Source of the DNA: Saccoglossus kowalevskii | Taxonomy: Eukaryota; Hemichordata; Enteropneusta; Harrimaniidae | Length of the DNA stretch: 29,486 nucleotides | Direction: 5' to 3' | NCBI RefSeq assembly: GCF_000003605.2 | Contig: NW_003128862.1 | Span: forward strand, 68,188 to 97,673 | In this document: positions 20,595 through 29,486 of the stretch, piece by piece | Numbering within the stretch: position 1 is the stretch's first letter | Layout: each line of letters begins with the position of its first letter | The notes under the pieces: generated by a model | Databases searched by the model: none | What the model was told of the DNA's origin: nothing | What the model saw: only the letters and a program-made list of their open reading frames with translations | Program-made: the position numbers and the translations under genes

Positions 20595-23500
20595 CTTGAA
20601 ATTAAAAAAAAAAAAAAAAAAAAAACATAACTATTACAATCTTGCCACTGCTTTAAAATATGGGAACAATACTGACTGTATACCATGATAATTGGTTAAT
20701 GCATTGCCAGAAAGGGCACTCTTCCCAAAACAGATAAAGCCATACTATAACTAGTTTCTTTAACATACCATAGTGCTGCTTTTAAAAAATAAACGTGGCT
20801 ACTTGATTGGTTGAAATATTAATTTCCTCAGCATTATTCAACATGCTTGTTCGTTTGAATGGGATATAGCAAATATGATCAGTGTTTTGAATAAGTGATT
20901 TTCTGTTCAACTGCAAGATCGTGCGAGATGTGTGAAAGACTAGCACTGAACTTCTGCCACAAAAATAAAACAGTTTCTTTATTTTGTAGCTCACATCAAA
21001 AGGTTGATATTTGCATGGAGAACATTGCGTTTGATTACCCTTACTTGATCGAAATTGACCATCATCAAATGTGTACAGCACATTATTAAACATGGAACTA
21101 TTTCCCAAAATACTTCAGTGTTTGTCAAAACCCATGCGATGTTTGTCGTCACTATGACACTATGACCTTTGTTTGTCCTGTTTTTAGGCTTGATCTCGCA
21201 TAACGCGGGATCTTGCGTGAGCGGAAAATGGTCTATTAAAGGTGGCATGCCTGTGACTTTACTATAATGCACCTAGTCTCTGGATAAAGGAGAAATTTGC
21301 AACATTACTTGAATATACGTGGTGCTGATGGTTGTGTTAAAAATGAAACAGAGTATCCCGCATGTATGAACAACAATGACATTTAACTTGCCATATTCCA
21401 AATACGGTCACCTAATTATTCACTAATCTATTGTGAGTAGAATGCAGTGTGCTCTTTAAAGAGCAGTAGTCGTCACGTCATGCATGCGAGAGATATATGG
21501 GTCTCATATATACAAAGATGGCGACTTTGACTGTTGCGCAGATTAACGAGTACAAACCGATACGTTCCTAAGCTTTAATTAGGTAATTTTTAGGTGATTG
21601 GAAAGGTATCGAAAGGAGTTACCAGTGATAAAATCAATGTTTATCAACACAAATGTCGCACATGCGCAGCGCTATGACCTCCGCCTTTTAAGCCATTATG
21701 ATACACAGATTATTGAGGAGGCAACTTAAGTAAGCCCAGACGGTGTTTGTACTTTTTCTATATTCTCTTGCAAGTGACACCTGCAGAAATTATTCAGCAT
21801 TTGAATTAGAGGACTTCGTGTCTGTCCACAACTTCAACTTACCCCATTTAGATCCAACCAGTACAGGGCACGCTGCGTGTCGAGTAGAGTAATCACCTTC
21901 GCCATTTTTTAATAAGTTATACCAAAATGCAGCAGAACCCTAGAAATAAAAAAAACATACATATTACTTAATCAGCGAAACCTACACAGTGACGGTAGAT
22001 ATGAACATACAACTTTTACTACTGACTGTTTTATTTAAAACTGTTAAAAACGAGGAATGAGGATAATTTTCTGACCAAACTAATACACATACATCAACCA
22101 TTAATGTACTAATCAGAATTAAAAGGATACTAGCAGCCTATAAAAATAAAATAATAAATGACTGTTTTTGAACATAAATGAATTGTCAGAAACATATTAT
22201 AATATATTGGTAACCACATGTGTTCTCCCCATATTCAAGTATTCTGAGAGTGCTTTATTCATATTCAGTTTACAGCAAATGTTTAATATTTAATATTTTC
22301 GTAGAAATAGACTTATAAAGATGCACCAACTTACTTTTTCTGGTATAAGCCTCGCACCGACCTGTGGAAATACGGTCGCTCCTCCAGCTTCCACATCACT
22401 CATCTACTCGAAGAGAAACACATATTATCAATAAAGACAACAAGTCATTGAAAATGACACAGTCCCCGTTAAATTTTTGAAAGTTCTCTTTGTGCTCGTC
22501 ATATTAAAGCGGAGGGGTTGTCGCGAGTGTGTCCTTGAAACTTGAGTTCCAAGTGGCGTATACAACAGATTGTTTATTTACATCAAAACACGTATTCCGT
22601 GTAGTAGTAATATGGCTAAAAAAACAAACAACCGTTATTCAGCCATCTTTGATCTGATTATGAAATACACTGATATGTATGATGTATGTGCCAAATACGA
22701 ATGAAAATGGTACATAAATTGTGGAAATATAGTAGTAAGGCCAAAAAGTAGGGTGGCTGTCAATCGGCCATCCTTGCCCAGATTTTGAAACAAATTGTCA
22801 TGGACATGCATCCTAACATGTATACCGTAAAGTACATGTATGTGCCAAATTTGAATGAAAACTGACAGAGCACGCGTCCAAGATACCGCATAAAAAAAAC
22901 AACAAGATGCCTGCCAGTCGACCATCTTTGATCCAATTGCGAAATAAATCGTATTGGACATGTATCCTAACATGTATAATCTATGAACCAAGTTTGAATG
23001 ACAACTGACAAAGCATGTCCAAAATACAACATTTTCAAAAAACAAGATGGCTGCCAGTCGGCCATTTTGAATCGAATCACTAAACCACTGCATGTGCATA
23101 TGTCCCACATAAAGTACTAGGCACATGCAAAGAATGAACAGAATTGATCCAAGGGATTCTGAGATATGACTCTGGACAGGCGCACGGAGACCGAATTATA
23201 AGTCCCCGTTTTCGGACTTTGTATGAACGGGGACTGATAAAGAGCACATTACAAAGCAGTGTTTCCTTGATCTCATCAAGATGCACAGTGACATTTTCTC
23301 AACTCTACACTCATGTTAATGTTATACATTAATATTTTAATTTTCTCAGCTCACTGACAAATTTGCACAGAGGAATACTGATCACAAGTCCTAAAATACC
23401 AATTTACCATGCAGATGTCAAAATTTTTGAAAAAAATTACACAGGTTTTTTATTTTGAAAATGCTATTCAAATTATTTATCAGTAATTTTAAACCTAATT

Positions 23501-24401
23501 AATCTTTGCATGCTACTGGTATAATTGACATAGTCGTCAGATTTCAGTTTATAATACAGCATATTGTCAGATTTTAGTTTATAATACAGCATATTGTCAG
23601 ATTTTAGTTTATAATACAGCATATTGTCAGATTTCAGTTTATAATACAGCATATTGTCAGATTGACAAATGAAAATAGAGAATGGACGGGGCAAATCCAT
23701 ACATTGTGCCAAAATGAGATGTTAAAAACGTATTCCTAGGCATACATGGAGTACTACAAACAAACATGAAATACTCAACAGATTTGGGTAGCCTAACACC
23801 AAATTGGTTGATAAGAGCTAAAGGGAAGGTTCAAGACTTTTGTTATTGCTCTATTAGTTGAACCATCTGATGTTTATTAAAACTATATACAAGTTTCTAT
23901 GTTTCACATTTTTTCTGATTGAACTGACTTCCACTGAAATCTTTCATTCTACAGATATTTAAACCCCCCCACTCCCAACTACTCAAAAAATATATTTAAT
24001 TTAAATTCTAATAATTAAACCACCTCAAAAGATAATTATATAATAATAATTATTTATTCATGATTCAGTCAACACTCATATTATTTAAATTACAGCAGCT
24101 ATAACCATTCCTCTGTGCAGGTCAGAAGCCACATCTAATTTTATGCTCTGCTGCCCTCTACAGTCTGAAACGGTAAATTACGGAACAAATTGAGCACTGA
24201 GGGCGCTCTTCCTAACACACGCCACTTGTGATCTCAGGAAGGTTAAAGTTGGGAACTGTCTAGACAACGCCTACAACAAAGACACAGAAACAAGATAAGA
24301 AACCGTATAAATAATGAAAAAGAATATTAACTTACATAAAATAAAAATGTGGCAATCCTGTTTCCAGTATTTAAACTTTTGAAGGCATTTATCTCTTCTT
24401 T
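20521..24401 (-). CDS. P4HA: Prolyl 4-hydroxylase alpha subunit, C-terminal catalytic part (partial, last four exons)
   Basis: On the minus strand the join is 24401-24336, 22403-22335, 21939-21843 and 20594-20521, all GT..AG introns, phases 0, 0, 1. The ~100 residues read KEEINAFKSLNTGNRIATF, MSDVEAGGATVFPQVG, FWYNLLKNGEGDYSTRHAAC, PVLVGSKWVSNKWIHERGQE and a TEEEV-stop end. This matches the end of collagen prolyl 4-hydroxylase alpha subunits (P4HA1/2/3). These are ER Fe(II)/2-oxoglutarate dioxygenases that hydroxylate X-Pro-Gly prolines as alpha2beta2 tetramers with PDI. The distal Fe ligand His (STRHAAC) and the 2-oxoglutarate Lys (VGSKW), ten residues later as in human His483/Lys493, are present. 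The HxD motif, peptide-binding domain and signal peptide belong to exons not found here and expected beyond 29486. The paralogue cannot be assigned. Confidence 0.95.
20595..21842 (-). other. P4HA: P4HA last intron (1.25 kb)
   Basis: Phase-1 intron from GTAAGT at 21842 to a T-tract acceptor at 20595. The open frames in it (for example minus strand 20782-21108) show no recognisable homology. A GATGGCGAC segment near 21520 resembles a YY1-type motif. Confidence 0.8.
21843..21939 (-). CDS. P4HA: P4HA exon encoding the distal iron His and 2-oxoglutarate Lys
   Basis: The acceptor is ATTTCTAG, reading into 21939. The donor is TGGG|GTAAGT, with GT at 21842-21841. There are 32 codons plus one base. 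The sequence GSAAFWYNLLKNGEGDYSTR, then HAACPVLVGSKW, holds the third iron ligand His and the Lys that binds the 2-oxoglutarate C5 carboxylate. Confidence 0.96.
21940..22334 (-). other. P4HA: P4HA intron (395 bp)
   Basis: Phase-0 intron with no notable structure seen; AT-rich sequence only. Confidence 0.85.
22335..22403 (-). CDS. P4HA: P4HA exon encoding MSDVEAGGATVFPQVG
   Basis: The acceptor is CTTCGAGTAG, reading into 22403. The donor is GAAAAA|GTAAGT. The exon is exactly 23 codons, phase 0 at both ends. MSDVEAGGATVFPQVGARL aligns with the GG(A/E)T.FP double-stranded beta-helix segment that is nearly invariant in prolyl 4-hydroxylases. Confidence 0.95.
22504..22560 (+). mobile_element. Solo end of the TTAA MITE family
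   Basis: TTAAAGCGGAGGGGTTGTCG then GAGTTCCAAGTGG parallels the left end of the 8170 element (TTAAAGCGAGAGAATCGTTG, GAGTCCCAAGTG). No matching second end was found, so it looks truncated. Confidence 0.55.
22640..23080. repeat. Divergent tandem array, ~130-bp unit, about 3.5 copies
   Basis: Successive units share GCCATCTTTGATC-like, GACATGTATCCTAACATGTA, CAAATTTGAATGAAAACTGA and AACAAGATGGCTGCCAGTCG segments. The 163-codon minus-strand open frame across it repeats itself with the array and is not a gene. Confidence 0.8.
23538..23663. repeat. 30-bp tandem repeat, 4.2 copies
   Basis: The unit is CAGATTTYAGTTTATAATAC followed by AGCATATTGT. Units start at 23538, 23568, 23598 and 23628, with a partial unit at 23658. 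Outer units carry C and inner units T at the variable base. The unit is divisible by three, so it leaves open frames that code for nothing recognisable. Confidence 0.95.
24336..24401 (-). CDS. P4HA: P4HA exon encoding KEEINAF..GNRIATFLFY
   Basis: The acceptor is CTTTCACAG, reading into 24401. The donor is TAT|GTAAGT with GT at 24335-24334. The exon is exactly 22 codons, phase 0 on both sides. LNTGNRIATFLFY corresponds to the strand after the HxD iron motif in P4H catalytic domains. It is the most upstream P4HA exon I can find; the preceding exon should encode YEPHFDFA-like sequence. Confidence 0.92.
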
Positions 24402-24682
24402 CTGTGAAAGTAAGTAGTCATGATACAGAGTGAAAATATACTGAAGGTCAGTGACCCTTGGAGAAGGCGAATGGAGCACATGTTTAGCATTAACTGCTAT
24501 GGTACAAACAGCAGCAGTTATGAATAAAACTGTATACTGATCCCACGAGATTGATACAACATACACGTATATACACACAGGGCAGCAACCCTTTAACCTG
24601 TCTGCACACTTTTACAAGCATTCTCTATGGTTGTCGGCAAACCCCTACAATATAGGTTTCACACCACAATAATAAAATGCAA

Positions 24683-25419
24683 TGTAAAGCTGTCTAATGT
24701 GAACAGTGTGTAAACCTGTCCAATGTGAACAGCGTGTAAACGTGTCTAATGTGAACAGTGTAAACGTGTCTAATGTGAACAGTGTAAACGTGTGTAATGT
24801 GAACAGTGTAAACCTGTCTAATGTGAACAGTGTAAACGTGTTTAATGTGAACAGTGTAAACATGTTTAATGTGAACAGTGTAAACCTGTCTAATGTGAAC
24901 TGTGTAAACCTGTTTAATGTGAACAGTGTAAACCTGTTTAATGTGAACAGTGTAAACCTGTCCAATGTGAGCAGTGTAAACCTGTCCAATGTGAGCAGTG
25001 TAAACCTGTCCAATGTGAGCAGTGTAAACCTGTCCAATGTTAACAGTGTAAACGTGTTTAATGTTAACAGTGTAAACATGTCTAATGTGAACAGTGTAAA
25101 CGTGTCTAATGTGAACAGTGTAAACGTGTCCAATGTGAACAGTGTAAACGTGTCCAATGTGAGCAGTGTAAACGTGTCTAATGTTAACAGTGTAAACATG
25201 TTTAATGTGAACAGTGTAAACGTGTTTAATGTTAACAGTGTAAACATGTCCAATGTGAACAGTGTAAACATGTCCAATGTGAGCATACTGTAAACCTGTC
25301 CAATGAGAGCATACTGTAAACTTGTCTAATGTGAACAGTGTAAACCTGTCTAATGTGAACAGTGTAAACCTGTCTAATGTGAACAGTGTAAACCTGTCTA
25401 ATGTGAACATACAGAAAAC
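24683..25419. repeat. 24-bp minisatellite, about 30 copies
   Basis: The unit is GTGTAAACSTGTCTAATGTG followed by AACA, with variants at a few positions (C/G in ACSTGT, TCT/TCC/TTT, GAACA/GAGCA/TAACA). Some units are 2 bp longer, such as those around 25285-25320. Because 24 is divisible by three, frames stay open on both strands for about 200 codons. These low-complexity products are not genes. Confidence 0.97.
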
Positions 25420-26582
25420 CTAGCTATTTTTATACATTTCAACGGCAGTTGAATACAACCTGCCAGTCAACGGTGCAGCATACAACAACAACATCATTTG
25501 AAAACGATAAGACCCTATCATCTCAGTATGGGCCAATATTTATGATCAACTGTGAATTTGAATTTTTCAAAAGTGACATACTAAAATTTCTTTATCTCTT
25601 GTACTAAACTCACAATGCCTACATCTACTACCAGCATTTTTGTTAAATACAGTTTACATAGCAATATACCCAATCAATATTTACTGAACAAGATCTATGA
25701 AATGTTACAGGTACCAGTGTTTGTACTATTTACTATATGAATGCAGCTAGCATAACAATATTCTCCTTGTCTTGTATGCAGCATGTGACAACTTTCAACA
25801 ACAAATTTGCTATTCAAAAATACCAAATGCACCTTGTTTTGTTGATGTGTAGAAATTGAGGGAAAGTAATACAGGATACATAAAGTTGTTTTATACTTTC
25901 TTATTTTTTAAAATTTTGTTAATTATTATTCTAGTGAGGGCTGTTCTTCATTTGATGCAAATGATGTCTGTATGCACAGTCAGTTGGCGCACAAGTGATA
26001 ATAAAATAAATGCAATATTTAATATATGGGGGCCGCCATCTTGAATCTTAGGTAATATTGAGCCAACCGCTAACAAATTACGACCGAATTCGTCATTTTT
26101 GTGTGGAAAATCCCTTAAATACAAACACCTAATTACAAGATTAACATAGAACAGTTTCCTGGGGTATTTGAAACCAAAAAATGTCAATCCAACTCAGCAG
26201 CCAATCAGTGATGGCCTTACAGTTAGATGACAATTTTAATTCTTCGTGTAATTAGGTGTTCGTACGCAAAGGAACAAGCCTCAAACATTTAAGATGCAAA
26301 CTATATATCTAATGAAACACGCAATGTAGTATTATAGAAATGCATAGCAACTAGTAAATTTGGAACAAATCTAATATTGACACTTGTTATGAGTTAGTAA
26401 TTGTTCAACAAACTGACAGATCCATAATTTTTAGATCAGTTTGGATGGCGCCGGACAGAATTATGTACTAATAATTTTTGAGTTAGTTTGTCATAAATCA
26501 CATGACAAAGTTTATTGGTTCACAATCATGAAGATTGATCACCATGGTAACCTGTAAAAACACTTTTTGTGTGTTACAGTAC

Positions 26583-26785
26583 TACTGTAGAATACTTTAT
26601 TTTCGCTTGGAATTTATTTTCGCTAAAGGGATGATTCCGTGAAAATAAAATCCAGCGAATATACTTTTTTTCCTATATTTCACATTCAACTCATCAAAAA
26701 TCAGTGAAAATAAATTCCATAAAGAATGCCTAAAAAGCCTTTTCAGCGAAAATTAATTCCAGCGAAAATAAAGTATTCCACAGTA
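26583..26785. mobile_element. TA-flanked MITE, copy 2
   Basis: TA lies at 26583-26584 and 26784-26785. The termini are CTGTAGAATACTTTATTTTC and (reverse complement) CTGTGGAATACTTTATTTTC. It is in the same orientation as, and clearly homologous to, 8846-9061. It is non-coding. Confidence 0.85.
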
Positions 26786-28460
26786 TATTTTCAGAATAAT
26801 GGTTTGATATTTGTCAAACATCCATAATTTCATAAAATGCAATATTAAAGAAATAGTTATAGTTTTAGTAAATTCTTGAAACCTATATTTTTGAAATAAT
26901 GCAGAATAACATGAATTAGCTATCAATCATAATGTATGATCACAATTTATGCCATGCCACCTGTGAATAATTAGAAATAAAGCATCATCATTACCATGGG
27001 AACCAATGGTAAAAACGTTATAAAATCTACACTGACACAATGGCCACTTTTCGTATTGACTGAAAGTACAATTCATTGCAAAATTTATGAATAGGTTTCT
27101 ACCTTAAAAATATTGTTCCTGGTCACCATGCTATGCTAATGTTATGGCCAAAATAAGCTGCATCTCAAAAGATTTCCCATTGAAATTAGAAAATAGAACT
27201 TTACAGTTGACATTAATCACACATTGCTGTATCAGTTTTGAAAACAATTCTATCAGATACTTATTGTTAGAGGCCTCAGGTTCAAATGTCAGTACTCTTT
27301 TTGAAACGGGTGACTTGTGTTTTGTGTGTGCTTTCATTCTTGCCATCCAGCGTTTTACAAACATTGCACCCATTGCATTCATCGAGGTGTGAACATATTC
27401 CAACAATGAAAACAACTATTTCTATAGAAAGCATGTGGGTTGGAGCTATTAGGACAGCCATTTGGTTCAAGAGATATTTTTAAAAGTAGAGGAATTCAAC
27501 AAAGCGTTACACTGTTATTTATAGGTTCCACACTACAATTAGATTATTCTTGGACTACAATAAACAGCTGAGCAGAATTGAATCTCTAGTTTTTATTCAA
27601 CCATCTTTTTTTTGATACAAATTTTTGCACAATGTTCTGCATATTTTTCTGTAGTGACTTTGTTAATTTTGAACCGAATATAATTAGATTGTATACAATA
27701 TCATCACATCAGAGTTTCCTGAATAAATCACCCACATACGGTAATAGACTTCAACTTTGAAAACGTTGCTCACTATTGGTGACGTGGTTGACTGTTTCTA
27801 AAATAAATTGTCTTGTAATCCTGCTAAAACATGTGTAGGCCTTAGTTAGAACAGTCTTAACATGTACCATATAAAAAAATTAAATTAGTGGGCTTTTCTT
27901 GTCTTGATACAAGTTAAAATTGTAACATGAAACAAATCATCTTTAACTTCTTGGCTTACATTAGGTTAGGCAATAAAGTTTTCATTTTATTTGCGATACT
28001 CTCATGACAAGCGTAGATACTAATAGCTGATATCATTTTTACTATGAATACCTCCCACCATGGGGTGCCAAGCTGCGCACATATGAAAACTGAAGACAAT
28101 CAATTGCTATTCTACTTGTGAGAAATCAGTATACGTCCCGGCGAGTCTCAGTCACACGTCATAGTTCAATAAGCTACACACCCAAAAATGTAATAACATA
28201 ATATCAATATTGACCAGCTGCAGTCCGGTAATAATTTTGATTGATAGTCTATATCTCCATATCAGCATCAAAATTGTTAAAGACAGCTAATACATAACTT
28301 TTGACCCTCGCCATACCTTGTCCTTCCCTCATTAACGTCACTGACGTGCCTATAAAACTAGACAAGTAAATCATTTCAGAGCACATAACACACCCAATAT
28401 TTCATATTACTGTATTCATTCATCAGTCCATCGCATAGTTTTCATCTTACACACCTTTTT

Positions 28461-28583
28461 TTAAAGCGGGGAGTCGTCACCTGCGCATGCGTTAGATGGC
28501 CATAGCGTGTCATTATTTACAAACAAGTGTCTACTCATGAGCCTTTGCGTTTTTAGCGTGTGTTGTCGACCCTCCCGCTTTAA
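28461..28583. mobile_element. TTAA-flanked MITE, family copy 2
   Basis: TTAA lies at both borders (28461-28464, 28580-28583). The termini are AGCGGGGAGTCGTCACCTGC and (reverse complement) AGCGGGAGGGTCGACAACAC. It is inverted relative to the 8170 copy and lacks about 50 bp near one end. Confidence 0.82.
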
Positions 28584-29486
28584 TGAAAAAACTTGTGCAA
28601 CTATAAATCCCAATATAGGTAATATTCAAATAGGCAAAAATGCAATTTTTAGCTGATTTAAATTTAAAAACTGGCACCTGGTATTATTTTACATATAAAC
28701 AATGTAGCATCTCCTGCAAAGTGATTAAAGACAATTTTCAAACCTCTAGGCTACAGGAGTAATTGCGAGTAATACATGACAGTATACATAGATGCTAGAA
28801 AAAACAGGGATGTGCAACTGTGGTATTTTATTTTCTGTCTGGGCAAAATTTATTATCTTATATATAAACCTACATTTGATTTGTCAGACATTTTTAAACA
28901 CGCACACTTGCATGGCATGAATTGACAAATACACGATGCTTGCAACAAGAATCCTTGAAAGCCATCACTTTCCCCGCCAAAATGTTGGTGCTACATTCTG
29001 TCAAATTTTATGTAATATTTTTAATTTCTTCAATAATTTTGGTTCAAGTGGACATCTTTTCCTATTGTCTGGGAAAAATACAGAAAACTTTATTCAGGTT
29101 TGATTTGTGAAAAAATACAAAAGTTAACTTGAATAAAAAAGATAAAATTTGGGCAATACACTGTTTTAAATTCCTATAAATATTTTCAATGTAACATTTG
29201 GCATAAACTTCTTTATTCTCAATAAACAAGCAGCCTATCGGCTGAGATAGCTCCGCTGTTAGCAATGCACATTTCAATTAAAGAACTGGAGACATCATTA
29301 GAAAATGAACAATATGAATAGTATTAAAGCAATCAGACTTACAGTTTTTAACAAGAAGTCGAAAATATCACTTTTTACCAAAAATTACAAAAATATTCAC
29401 CAAAATAAATTAATTAGAGAATTGAAGATATCATCACAAAATAAACAAATCTGAGAGAGTTCCACATGTAGTACCTATATATGTAA

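Larger units (their letters stand above)
22404..24335 (-). other. P4HA: P4HA intron (1.9 kb) rich in tandem repeats
   Basis: Phase-0 intron holding a solo TTAA MITE end at 22504, the ~130-bp array at 22640-23080 and the 30-bp array at 23538-23663. No exon was recognised inside it. Confidence 0.85.
24402..29486 (-). other. P4HA: P4HA intron upstream of the first visible exon (runs off the window)
   Basis: I scanned for the exon preceding KEEINAF, expected to encode a YEPHFDFA-like iron motif, and did not find it in these 5.1 kb. They are therefore most likely one large intron. It contains the 24-bp minisatellite, a TA MITE, a TTAA MITE, a 14-bp inverted repeat (26124-26137 with 26248-26261) and otherwise AT-rich unannotated sequence. 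Confidence 0.65.

Noticed and set aside
22635-23126. 163-codon minus-strand open frame
   Set aside because: It is a translation of the ~130-bp tandem array and is self-repetitive.
24645-25410. Open frames of 195-238 codons on both strands with 8-residue repeats
   Set aside because: They are products of a 24-bp minisatellite whose unit length preserves all frames; there is no independent coding signal.
24683-25419. CRISPR-like direct repeats
   Set aside because: The units are directly adjacent with no unique spacers and lie in an animal gene intron.
27131-27415. 94-codon minus-strand frame as an upstream P4HA exon
   Set aside because: It lacks the HxD motif and any P4HA-like sequence, and a plus-strand frame of similar length overlaps it.

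Overview
This is a window of AT-rich, intron-rich eukaryotic nuclear DNA. It shows GT/AG introns of 0.2 to more than 7 kb, many short inverted-repeat transposons, minisatellites and a run of Ns, as in a draft assembly. The two recognisable genes are animal genes. Gene structure and repeat style suggest a marine invertebrate, possibly a mollusc, but I cannot fix the phylum from sequence alone.

Gene 1 (+ strand, complete): MAD2/MAD2L1, the spindle assembly checkpoint HORMA protein. It has five coding exons (1837-1912, 9085-9231, 10167-10287, 12558-12661, 14605-14771). They join in phase into 204 codons plus stop, and human MAD2L1 is 205 residues. Gene 2 (- strand, 3' part only): the C-terminal catalytic domain of a collagen-type prolyl 4-hydroxylase alpha subunit (P4HA). 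Four last exons are visible (24401-24336, 22403-22335, 21939-21843, 20594-20521, stop at 20521-20523). The 5' part must lie beyond the right edge. The genes converge tail to tail, with 5.75 kb between their stop codons. I see no functional link between them.

Layout: 1-1836 is the MAD2 5' flank with CRE-like sites, CCAAT boxes and repeat remnants. 1913-9084 is the large intron 1. It holds a possible 3.3 kb inverted-repeat element with a truncated inner repeat, a 195-bp hAT-like MITE, a LINE tail relic, a TTAA-flanked MITE and a TA-flanked MITE that ends 23 bp before exon 2. Intron 3 is almost entirely a 2.04 kb inverted-repeat transposon whose target duplication overlaps the exon 3 splice donor. 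14772-20520 is the shared 3' region. 20595-29486 is P4HA introns with a divergent ~130-bp tandem array, a 30-bp repeat array, a ~30-copy 24-bp minisatellite and further MITEs.

The main novelty is the repeat architecture: splice sites bordered by DNA transposons, a TIR element with subterminal CCGCGG palindromes, and a TTAA MITE family with four members here. I found no new enzymatic or defence system.
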